Source: Paenibacillus roseus (GTDB lineage Bacteria > Bacillota > Bacilli > Paenibacillales > Paenibacillaceae). Taken from it: 64,000 nt of DNA. Location of the stretch: the NCBI RefSeq assembly GCF_016424485.1, contig NZ_JAELUP010000103.1, positions 496,001 through 560,000 of the forward strand, read 5' to 3'. Positions 1-5,908 of this stretch are shown here, in pieces; the first letter of the stretch is position 1, and each line of letters begins with the position of its first letter. Under the pieces are notes generated by a model, which saw nothing but the letters and a program-made list of their open reading frames with translations, was not told the origin of the DNA and ran no database searches. Made by a program: the position numbers and the translations under genes.

Positions 1-254
1 AGATCGATAATTTCGTTGCGAAGAAAGTCATTGGCTGCGCTGTTCGTGCCGCCCAGAATATATTCCGGGGTCTCCTCAAGCACAACACAAATCTCGGAGA
101 GTCTGTCCAGGTTGACGGGTGTGCGGCCGCGTTCAATTTTGCTTATGTATGCGTTGGATACATCCAACTGCTCGGCAAGCCTCTCCTGCGTCAGACCTTT
201 GCTCTCCCGAGCCTTCCGTATCCGTTTTCCGATTAATGTGTAATCAAAGCTCAT
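1..254 (-). CDS. XRE-family helix-turn-helix regulator (3' end outside window)
   Basis: Reverse-strand reading frame starting at the CAT at 252-254 and still open at base 1, so at least 84 residues are seen and the C-terminus is missing. The first ~65 residues form a canonical XRE/Cro HTH: IGKRIRKARESKGLTQERLA, then a recognition-helix region VSNAYISKIERGR and LDRLSEICVVL. A good ribosome binding site (AGGTGATAG) precedes the ATG. It is divergent from the agr-like locus and shares a ~130-bp intergenic region with it that contains two similar imperfect palindromes. It probably represses its own promoter and/or that of the peptide-signalling genes (inference). XRE class is certain; the specific role is not. 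Confidence 0.85.
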   Translation of the reverse strand, partial: MSFDYTLIGKRIRKARESKGLTQERLAEQLDVSNAYISKIERGRTPVNLDRLSEICVVLEETPEYILGGTNSAANDFLRNEIID

Positions 255-316
255 CTCTATCACCTAATATGAATATATCAATCGGGCTGCGAATGCTACA
301 TAGACGAAAATTCAAG

Positions 317-345
317 TTGAACCTATAAGTTAAAAATGGTATAAT
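317..345 (+). promoter_or_regulatory. sigma-A type promoter of the agr-like locus
   Basis: TTGAAC at 317-322 and TATAAT at 340-345 are separated by exactly 17 bp, an almost perfect housekeeping promoter placed 38 bp before the first ATG of the operon. Two similar 12-mers, AACCTATAAGTT (320-331) and AACCTATTGGTT (356-367), sit on the -35 box and just downstream of the expected start site. These positions are typical of repressor operators; the divergent XRE protein is the obvious candidate (inference). Confidence 0.75.
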
Positions 346-383
346 ATTCACAATTAACCTATTGGTTCATTAAAAGGTGGGAC

Positions 384-1055
384 ATGGTGAGCGCTCTGTA
401 CTTTATGTTGTTTTCAACAATAGAAGGCATGTCTCTGTTCTCAATCATGTTGTCGTTGTTCAGGTACCGAATTACCGAGTATTTTCAGTATTATGTGGTG
501 CTGTCCATTCTCATGTCGGGTGCAAGTTACTGGATGTGGCAGATTAGCGGAGCGTCTGAGTATGTGCCGGTGCTGTCAGCCCTTCTGTTCTCGCTGTCTG
601 TGCTTGTACGCTACAGGTTGTCCCCCATGGCGGCCATGTTGATGGCCTTGACCGGGTACTTTTTTTTCGGCATGCTTCAGTCGCTTGTCGTGTACGCCCT
701 TGAAGTGGGGTTTCTGATCCGGATGGAACGGATACAGGGCAATACGAGTGATACCTACCTGATGCAATCGGTTAATTCCCTGTTGTTGTTTGCTCTAAGC
801 TACACCCTGTACCGCAAAGGCTTTGGGTTTACATTCCCGCTCTCATGGGTTGAAGTGAAGGAAGGGAACACTCTTCTTTTATCATCCCTGAGCGTCGCTT
901 TTATCTTCGTCACAGGTGTTTCGCTGCTGCATTCCCGGGTGTATGCGGCGGCCGCCGTTTTCTTTCTTATTTTATTGCTGCTGCTCTATATATTAAACAG
1001 AAAGGAACAGCGCCATGTTAGAAGCCTTTTCCAGGCAACTCGCAGGTACGATTAA
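384..1055 (+). CDS. polytopic membrane protein of agr-like locus, possible kinase-less peptide receptor
   Basis: A 223-residue, very hydrophobic protein with about seven predicted membrane helices (roughly residues 4-26, 34-52, 60-77, 83-107, 126-143, 163-182, 188-204) ending in a short basic tail, NRKEQRHVRSLFQATRRYD. Topology and position next to AgrB/AgrD recall the N-terminal sensor module of AgrC-type kinases, but the protein stops where the coiled coil and kinase would begin and no kinase is encoded nearby. An alternative model is a membrane inhibitor like HdrM/BrsM of streptococcal LytTR regulatory systems. ATG at 384 follows AAGGTGG. It overlaps the agrB-like gene by 41 bp, so the two are surely cotranscribed. 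I recognise no named family. Confidence 0.7.
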   Translation: MVSALYFMLFSTIEGMSLFSIMLSLFRYRITEYFQYYVVLSILMSGASYWMWQISGASEYVPVLSALLFSLSVLVRYRLSPMAAMLMALTGYFFFGMLQSLVVYALEVGFLIRMERIQGNTSDTYLMQSVNSLLLFALSYTLYRKGFGFTFPLSWVEVKEGNTLLLSSLSVAFIFVTGVSLLHSRVYAAAAVFFLILLLLLYILNRKEQRHVRSLFQATRRYD

Positions 1056-1566
1056 ACAAGCTCTCCCTGATCATCCGGTCAGCGAAGCCGTATTGAGATA
1101 CGGGTTGAATATAGTCTTCAACACCGTATGTACAATTGTGCTCAGTATGATCCTCGGAATCGCAGCCGGGCGGCTTCCGGAGACGATGGTGGTTCTGTTC
1201 GGTTTCGCGCTGCTACGGGTGCTGTCGGGCGGCTACCATTTCAAATCCGGGCTGCTCTGCGTGGTTGTTTCGTCCATAGTGGCGGTTAGCCTGTCATTCG
1301 TTGTGTTGGACGCATACACCTTGTTCACATTAAACGCAATCAATGCTGTTCTGGTAGTGATCTACGCGCCTTCAGGAATCGAACGCCAAACCCGAATTCC
1401 AAAACGGTGTTTTCCGATGCTTAAAATAGCTGCTCTGCTGATCGTCCTCACGAACCTTCATATTCATTCATCCTTGCTTGCGGTCAGCTGGTTTGTGCAA
1501 GCGATATCCCTGGTTCCTGTCAAGCAATGGAAGGAGGTGAAAACCAATGAGCAAAAGAGCGCTTAG
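1015..1566 (+). CDS. AgrB-type peptide-processing membrane protease
   Basis: 183 residues, the usual AgrB length, with several membrane helices. The catalytic pair of the family is present: LRVLSGGYHFKSGLLC contains His75 and Cys82, separated by seven residues as in staphylococcal AgrB (His77/Cys84). AgrB cleaves the C-terminal part of AgrD and cyclises the remaining peptide. The gene starts at ATG 1015 behind AAAGGAAC inside the upstream membrane-protein gene, and ends inside the following AgrD-like gene (20-bp overlap), a tightly coupled arrangement. Function is well supported by the motif plus neighbour; the exact peptide product is inferred. Confidence 0.9.
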   Translation: MLEAFSRQLAGTIKQALPDHPVSEAVLRYGLNIVFNTVCTIVLSMILGIAAGRLPETMVVLFGFALLRVLSGGYHFKSGLLCVVVSSIVAVSLSFVVLDAYTLFTLNAINAVLVVIYAPSGIERQTRIPKRCFPMLKIAALLIVLTNLHIHSSLLAVSWFVQAISLVPVKQWKEVKTNEQKSA

Positions 1567-1669
1567 CGCCTTCGCGACCATGCTGAGTTTTACAGCTTTA
1601 CTGTCCGTGACGACCGCCAGCTTTCTGTGGGGCAATCAGCCGGAAGTACCGAAAGAATTATTGACATAA
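1547..1669 (+). CDS. AgrD-like cyclic lactone autoinducer prepeptide (Ser-type)
   Basis: A 40-codon gene behind a strong AAGGAGGTGA ribosome binding site (1531-1540). The peptide has a basic/amphipathic hydrophobic N-terminal helix (MSKRALSAFATMLSF...), a short core, and a C-terminal tail PEVPKELLT. The tail matches the conserved AgrD recruitment sequence EVPKEL seen in Staphylococcus aureus AgrD. Gapless alignment on that tail places Ser25 at the position of the ring cysteine and Gly29 at the AgrB cleavage site, predicting a five-residue ring S-F-L-W-G closed as a lactone, not a thiolactone. There is no Cys in the whole peptide. Ser-based rings are known in the Staphylococcus intermedius group. 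The exported N-terminal boundary cannot be predicted. Confidence 0.85.
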   Translation: MSKRALSAFATMLSFTALLSVTTASFLWGNQPEVPKELLT

Positions 1670-1685
1670 TGTTTGGAGTGGAATC

Positions 1686-2036
1686 ATGTACTTGGCCGTA
1701 ACAAAAGAGAAGGAAGGCCATGGTCTGGAGAATATTCACATCGATGATATTCTGTTTCTGGAGACGCTGCAAAACCGAATACTGGTGCACACGACAGACT
1801 CGGTTTACTATGTCGCCAATACGCTTGAGCGATGGCGGAACGCTTTCCAGACCATGGGGCGGCACTTCGAGCTAGTGGATAGGTCTTACATTGCCAACCT
1901 CTCCAAGGTAAAGCGGTTGGACCCGAAATGGAGCAAGCTGTACTTCCATGATGATCCATCGATAACTGGCAAGCCCTGTAATGTCGCACGCAGCAACTAT
2001 CGCATTATAGCTAAAAAAATCAAAGATTTAAAGTAG
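1686..2036 (+). CDS. stand-alone LytTR DNA-binding regulator
   Basis: 116 residues that are almost entirely a LytTR domain: IHIDDILFLETLQNRILVHT, then the typical FELVDRSYIANLSKVKRLD and a C-terminal RSNYRIIAKKIK. LytTR domains bind paired 9-bp direct repeats and are the output of AgrA-type regulators. No receiver domain precedes it, so it cannot be phosphorylated on Asp like AgrA. It starts at ATG 1686, 16 bp after the AgrD-like stop, behind TTTGGAG. As last gene of the agr-like operon it is the probable transcriptional output; control by the membrane protein (sequestration) is an inference from HdrRM/BrsRM. Confidence 0.85.
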   Translation: MYLAVTKEKEGHGLENIHIDDILFLETLQNRILVHTTDSVYYVANTLERWRNAFQTMGRHFELVDRSYIANLSKVKRLDPKWSKLYFHDDPSITGKPCNVARSNYRIIAKKIKDLK

Positions 2037-2060
2037 TCCCGCGCATCCCTGCGCGGGACT
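2035..2060 (+). terminator. hairpin closing the agr-like operon
   Basis: An 11-bp perfect inverted repeat, AGTCCCGCGCA / TGCGCGGGACT, with a 4-base loop begins in the LytTR stop codon. No real U-run follows (TTGTCG), so it may be a weak intrinsic terminator or mRNA-stabilising hairpin, leaving partial read-through into the amidase gene possible. Confidence 0.55.
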
Positions 2061-2155
2061 TGTCGTGTAGGCACCCAAAATCTGTTTGTCCATGGTACGA
2101 GCCGCGATGAGGAAACCCTGCCGTGAATATACTGCTGAAGAGGGAGGGATGTGGC

Positions 2156-2914
2156 ATGAAGATTGCCATCGATGCCGGACATGGGCCTGAAACAGCCGGG
2201 AAGCGCACACCGGACGGGTCTCTCCGCGAGTTTCAGTTCAACCGTGCAGTGGCTGCTTATGTGCGCAGCGGTCTGGAAAACTATGAGGCTGTAGAAATTC
2301 TATTCGTTCATGCAGAGGACGGAAGCCGGGATGTACCGCTCAAGGAGCGGACGGATAGAGCGAATGCGTGGGGGGCAAGTGCCTATATCTCGATTCACGC
2401 CAATGCGAACGGGAGTGACTGGAATCAGGCTGAAGGAATCGAGACATTTGTGCATACCCGCCCATCACCGGAGGCACTGAAGCTGGCTGAAGCGGTTCAA
2501 CGTCAACTCATTCGGCAAACCGCGCGGAGAGATCGCGGGGTAAAGACAGCCGATTTTCACGTGCTGAGGGAGACGAAAATGCCGTCCATACTGGTAGAGT
2601 GCGGGTTCATGACGAACCGGGAAGAAGCGGAGTTGTTAAAGTCGGACGGCTACCGGAGACAATGCGCCTCGGCAATCATTGCCGGAACGGTAGGGGTGTA
2701 CGGCCTGAAGCCGAAGCCGGGAGGGGGAACGGGAGTGAGCGGATTCAAGGATGTGCCCCAAGACCATTGGGCTGCAGGAGCGATTAAGAAGGCGGCGGAT
2801 ACCGGCATCATAAAAGGGATTTCTAATGAAGAGTTTGGGCTGGGGCAACCGGTGGCAAGAGAACAGCTGGCGGTGATTCTGGATCGTTTGGGGTTGTTGG
2901 AGGAGAAAAAATAA
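2156..2914 (+). CDS. N-acetylmuramoyl-L-alanine amidase (Amidase_3) with one SLH repeat
   Basis: 252 residues from ATG 2156, preferred over an upstream ATG at 2123 because AGGGAGGG lies just before it and the protein then opens with MKIAIDAGHG, the normal start of this catalytic domain. Zinc ligands and catalytic residues are visible: His9 (DAGHG), Glu25, His81 (SIHANAN) and Glu148 (VECGFMTN). A Pro/Gly linker leads to a single S-layer-homology repeat (about 196-247, FKDVPQDHWAAGAI...). It hydrolyses the amide between muramic acid and the stem peptide. No signal peptide is present, as in phage endolysins or autolysins released by lysis. It lies 120 bp after the agr-like operon on the same strand. 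Confidence 0.85.
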   Translation: MKIAIDAGHGPETAGKRTPDGSLREFQFNRAVAAYVRSGLENYEAVEILFVHAEDGSRDVPLKERTDRANAWGASAYISIHANANGSDWNQAEGIETFVHTRPSPEALKLAEAVQRQLIRQTARRDRGVKTADFHVLRETKMPSILVECGFMTNREEAELLKSDGYRRQCASAIIAGTVGVYGLKPKPGGGTGVSGFKDVPQDHWAAGAIKKAADTGIIKGISNEEFGLGQPVAREQLAVILDRLGLLEEKK

Positions 2915-2961
2915 ACGTTGAACGGAAATCTTCCTCCAGATGAATCGCCTTTTAGATAAGG

Positions 2962-2990
2962 GGTGCGCTTTGAGCAGCGGACCTTTTTTT
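2962..2990 (+). terminator. intrinsic terminator after the amidase gene
   Basis: GGTGCGCT (2962-2969) pairs with AGCGGACC (2976-2983), with one G/G mismatch and a six-base loop, followed by seven T residues (2984-2990). Confidence 0.7.
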
Positions 2991-3000
2991 CCTTTGACTA

Positions 3001-3053
3001 CTTCGGCAAAGTACTGGGAGATTCGGTGTCAGCCAGCATCCAGAAGCTGATGC
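3001..3053 (+). pseudogene. 53-bp relic of ylbJ coding sequence
   Basis: This intergenic stretch matches, at 49 of 53 positions by hand alignment, the sense strand of the intact ylbJ gene at 5187-5135. In the ylbJ frame it reads FGKVLGDSVSASIQKLM; three of the four differences are synonymous third-codon changes and one gives Gly to Ser. Similarity stops abruptly on both sides. It therefore derives from a once-coding ylbJ copy, and with the real gene it forms an inverted repeat around rsmD-coaD. Too short to be functional. Confidence 0.8.
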
Positions 3054-3064
3054 CAAATAAAAGC

Positions 3065-3088
3065 GACCATCCCCTTAAGGGGATGGTC
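3065..3088. repeat. perfect 10-bp-stem palindrome
   Basis: GACCATCCCC-TTAA-GGGGATGGTC is a perfect hairpin just after the ylbJ relic. No T-run follows on the plus strand (CTAATAT), so it is not a typical terminator. Confidence 0.6.
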
Positions 3089-3131
3089 TAATATGGGAGA
3101 GGAGAAACCGGACGAAGAGCTTATGGGGAAA

Positions 3132-3175
3132 CGTAAGTCTTCTCCGCGGTTGTCTTACGGCACCTCGCCGGTGCC
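3132..3175. other. paired hairpins in the ~490-bp gap before rsmD
   Basis: CGTAAG (3132-3137) can pair with CTTACG (3154-3159), and GGCACC (3159-3164) pairs with GGTGCC (3170-3175) over a 5-base loop. Apart from the terminator, relic and palindrome listed separately, I see no gene in 2915-3407. Confidence 0.35.
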
Positions 3176-3248
3176 ATACCTACATGATGTCCGCTTGCAG
3201 GGAATAATATACTCCGGTGGCAAACAAATTTTTGGTAACCTATATCCT

Positions 3249-3277
3249 TTTTCAACTTGAATAAATTGTGGTACGAT
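3249..3277 (+). promoter_or_regulatory. probable sigma-A promoter for rsmD-coaD
   Basis: TTTTCA (3249-3254), 17 bp, TACGAT (3272-3277). The resulting leader of ~125 nt is GC-rich and contains alternative stems such as GCTTGG/CCAAGC and GGAATC/GATTCC around 3331-3358, hinting at a structured 5' UTR. Confidence 0.5.
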
Positions 3278-3407
3278 AGCAGAAGTTAAAGCGCCTCCCG
3301 GCTCGGGACGCGCGGGCCAAAGCGGCGGCAGGCTTGGAATCGGCCAAGCTGATTCCTGTTCAAAGCGGGCATTTGGCCGGTCTTATATATGGAAGGGGAA
3401 AGCAGTA

Positions 3408-3986
3408 TTGAGAGTGATCGCAGGCGAAGCAAAGGGGAGGCCGCTCAAGGCTGTGCCCGGCAATCAGACAAGACCGACCACCGACAAGGTGAAGGAAGCG
3501 ATATTCAGCATGATCGGTCCTTTTTTTGATGGAGGATGGGCGCTGGATTTGTTTGCGGGAACCGGGGGACTCGGGATTGAGGCGATCAGTCGGGGCATGG
3601 AGAGGGCCGTTTTTGTCGATTTGGAGCGACAAAGCATCGACATTATCCGCAAAAATGTAGCGGCCGCGCACATGGAGGACCGTGCGGAGATTTATAAAAA
3701 TGATGCGAGACGGGCGATTAAGCTGCTCGAGAAGCGCAATCTTGCATTTCGGCTCGTATTTCTCGATCCGCCATACCGAATGAAGGACGCCGATGTTTTA
3801 ATGAACGAGCTGGCAGAAAGACGGCTTGTCGAGCCGGAAGCCATTATTATGGTGGAGCATGAATCCGGCTATCACTACCCGGAGCAGACCGGTGCATACA
3901 TACAGCTTAAACGGGCGGAATACGGGGAAACCACTGTTTCCATTTACTGTTATCGGCCCAACGATCAAGACGCAGGAGGCGCGTGA
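3408..3986 (+). CDS. rsmD: 16S rRNA (guanine(966)-N(2))-methyltransferase RsmD
   Basis: 192 residues, standard length. SAM-binding motif LDLFAGTGGLGIEAISRG at ~47-63 and catalytic DPPY at residues 120-123 (FLDPPYRMKD) define an N6/N2 Rossmann methyltransferase of the RsmD/YlbH family, which methylates G966 of 16S rRNA during 30S assembly. The start is TTG at 3408 behind GGAAGGGG; the resulting N-terminus MRVIAGEAKGR is typical of the family. The next gene, coaD, begins at its stop codon, as in most Bacillales. Confidence 0.95.
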   Translation: MRVIAGEAKGRPLKAVPGNQTRPTTDKVKEAIFSMIGPFFDGGWALDLFAGTGGLGIEAISRGMERAVFVDLERQSIDIIRKNVAAAHMEDRAEIYKNDARRAIKLLEKRNLAFRLVFLDPPYRMKDADVLMNELAERRLVEPEAIIMVEHESGYHYPEQTGAYIQLKRAEYGETTVSIYCYRPNDQDAGGA

Positions 3987-3988
3987 GC

Positions 3989-4492
3989 ATGCCATACGGA
4001 GAACGAGTAGAAAAAATCGCAGTATACCCGGGCAGCTTTGATCCGGTCACGCTGGGGCATCTGGATATTATTCAGCGTGCAGCGAAACAATTTGACCGGC
4101 TGGTTGTGGCCGTACTGAATAATACAAGCAAGAACCCGCTCTTTTCCATCGAGGAGCGTAAGGAATTGCTCAGACAGGCGACCGGCCATCTACCGAATGT
4201 GGAAGTGGACAGCTTCCGTGATTTGCTGGTGCGGTATATGAACTCAAAAAACGCCCAGGTCATTGTCCGGGGCATTCGCTCAGTGACGGATTTCGAGTAT
4301 GAGCTGCAACTCGCCTCAACCAATCAGCATCTGGATGACAGCATTGAGACGATCTTCATGATGACCAATCCGAAATATTCATACTTAAGCTCCAGCATTG
4401 TCAAGGAAATTGCCCAGTTCGGCGGCAATATTCATGATCTGGTGCCGCATGAGGTGGAACAGGCGCTCAGAGTCAAATTTGCCCGTGTATAA
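3989..4492 (+). CDS. coaD: phosphopantetheine adenylyltransferase
   Basis: CoaD transfers AMP from ATP to 4'-phosphopantetheine, the penultimate step of coenzyme A synthesis. The nucleotidyltransferase motif VYPGSFDPVTLGHLDII (T-x-G-H) is near the N-terminus, and the C-terminal YSYLSSSIVKEIA matches the second ATP-binding motif. I take ATG 3989 (167 residues, AGGAGG nine bases upstream); an in-frame GTG at 3983 overlaps the rsmD stop but is only four bases from the same site. Translationally coupled to rsmD. Confidence 0.95.
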   Translation: MPYGERVEKIAVYPGSFDPVTLGHLDIIQRAAKQFDRLVVAVLNNTSKNPLFSIEERKELLRQATGHLPNVEVDSFRDLLVRYMNSKNAQVIVRGIRSVTDFEYELQLASTNQHLDDSIETIFMMTNPKYSYLSSSIVKEIAQFGGNIHDLVPHEVEQALRVKFARV

Positions 4493-4586
4493 ATGAAAAC
4501 TGGACAGATCATCTAACCGGTATGGCTGCTCCAAGGTTAACCGGAAGGATAATCTTGAGAGCAGCTTCATATTTTCCATCGGTCCA

Positions 4587-5798
4587 TCATTTGCCCGGAC
4601 GCTTGCCGAAAATCCAAACGAAATAGGAAATGATGACTAGAACCATCATGGAAGCGCCGAGAATGCCGATCACCGTTGGGATATGCTGCCACAGCGACGG
4701 CAGATCATGGACGGAAATCGGGAAGGGAAGCAGAGTCAGGCCGTTGTCAAACGGGGTAGAGAAGGCTTCCTCATGAAAGCCGGACGCTGAATGTTGAAGC
4801 CAATTATGAAAAGGTTCCCATAGCAGCAGCGTCAGCCCAAAGGCCAGCAGGGCATGCAGCAGTTTGGCCAGCAGGAAGGGCAGGAACTTCAAGTCCGATT
4901 CTGAAATGACGCTGCGAACCTGCAGCAGTCCGCTCAAGCCCCCCCAACACAGTACGGCTGAAATCAGAGCGATGCACGTTGCCAGGCCAAGCTCGGACTG
5001 CAGGAGACTGGCGGAATAAGCGCCGAGATGGCTTTCGTAGATGCCGGTGAACGCCAGAATAGACAAGCTGTCAGGGAGCGAGGCGGCGATCAGTCGGGCG
5101 AGGAGCGCGGAAAAGATAATGAAGCCGCCTACCAGCATCAGCTTCTGAATGCCGGCTGACACCGAATCCCCCAGCACTTTGCCGAAGCTGCGGCCATCCT
5201 CGCGGTGCCCTTGCATTAGTGCTATACCGGCTTTCTGGAGAGTGCTGCGGCTTTTGGGTTCCGCTTTGTTGCTCCGGTCGTCCTGCGCTGCTGATCCAAA
5301 TGGCATCAAGCGCAGCAGGACCCCATTTACAATGCCGGACAGCCAGACGGCAAGTGCAATAAAGGCGCCGAGATACGGATGGTGGAAAAAACCCGCGCCG
5401 ATTACGATAAACATGAACATCGGATTTGGCATATAGGAAACCGCCAGCAGCCATTGTCCCTCCCGACGGCTGATGGCCTGCTGTTTGCGGAGCGAGGCGG
5501 TAGCTTCAGCACCAGCCGTATAGCCCGCTGTCCAGCCTAAGACGACTGGCCAGGCGGCTATTCCAGGCATACCTGCGCCGCGGCGCATAACGGGATCAAG
5601 CAGTGAACTCAGTGCATGGACCACGCCGAAGGCAAGCATTAGCTCAGACAGTACAAGGAAGGGCAGCAGGCCGGGAAACACAATATTCCACCAGACAGAC
5701 AAGCCCTGGAGAGCGGCCTGGAAAGCCCCGTCCGGCTGTCTGACAATCGAGGTAACAAGCCACAGCGAAATAACGCCTAGTATGATAGTTCTCAGCAT
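4587..5798 (-). CDS. ylbJ: sporulation integral membrane protein YlbJ
   Basis: 403 residues with many membrane segments and two nucleoside-recognition (Gate) type halves, the layout of YlbJ, needed for spore cortex formation in Bacillus subtilis. The start is ATG at 5798, with AAGGAGG upstream on the reverse strand; an upstream in-frame extension to 5969 overlaps the divergent ylbL gene and lacks support. The neighbourhood coaD-ylbJ-ylbL is that of B. subtilis, but ylbK is missing and ylbJ is inverted relative to its neighbours. A 53-bp piece of this gene recurs at 3001-3053. Confidence 0.92.
   Translation of the reverse strand: MLRTIILGVISLWLVTSIVRQPDGAFQAALQGLSVWWNIVFPGLLPFLVLSELMLAFGVVHALSSLLDPVMRRGAGMPGIAAWPVVLGWTAGYTAGAEATASLRKQQAISRREGQWLLAVSYMPNPMFMFIVIGAGFFHHPYLGAFIALAVWLSGIVNGVLLRLMPFGSAAQDDRSNKAEPKSRSTLQKAGIALMQGHREDGRSFGKVLGDSVSAGIQKLMLVGGFIIFSALLARLIAASLPDSLSILAFTGIYESHLGAYSASLLQSELGLATCIALISAVLCWGGLSGLLQVRSVISESDLKFLPFLLAKLLHALLAFGLTLLLWEPFHNWLQHSASGFHEEAFSTPFDNGLTLLPFPISVHDLPSLWQHIPTVIGILGASMMVLVIISYFVWIFGKRPGK
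5135..5187. repeat. ylbJ segment duplicated (inverted) at 3001-3053
   Basis: The internal ylbJ region (FGKVLGDSVSAGIQKLM) matches the intergenic relic at 3001-3053 at 49 of 53 bases in opposite orientation. The two copies bracket rsmD and coaD, 2.1 kb apart. Confidence 0.8.
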
Positions 5799-5908
5799 AA
5801 TGCTCTGACGCCTCCTTGATGCTCTGTGTAAAACGGGACAGACATTACAATGTACGCGGGCAGGCGGAAGGTTAGACCACTGCTTATCCAATCCCAGAGG
5901 AGGTTTAA

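Noticed and set aside
313..334. Pair of 9-mers (C/T)AAGTT(G/A)AA as a LytTR binding site
   Set aside because: The 13-bp period differs from the usual two-turn spacing of LytTR direct repeats; kept only as a note in the operator finding.
1684..2210. Several reverse-strand open frames opposite the LytTR and amidase starts
   Set aside because: They are shadows of real genes in GC-balanced codons, with no ribosome binding sites or family motifs.
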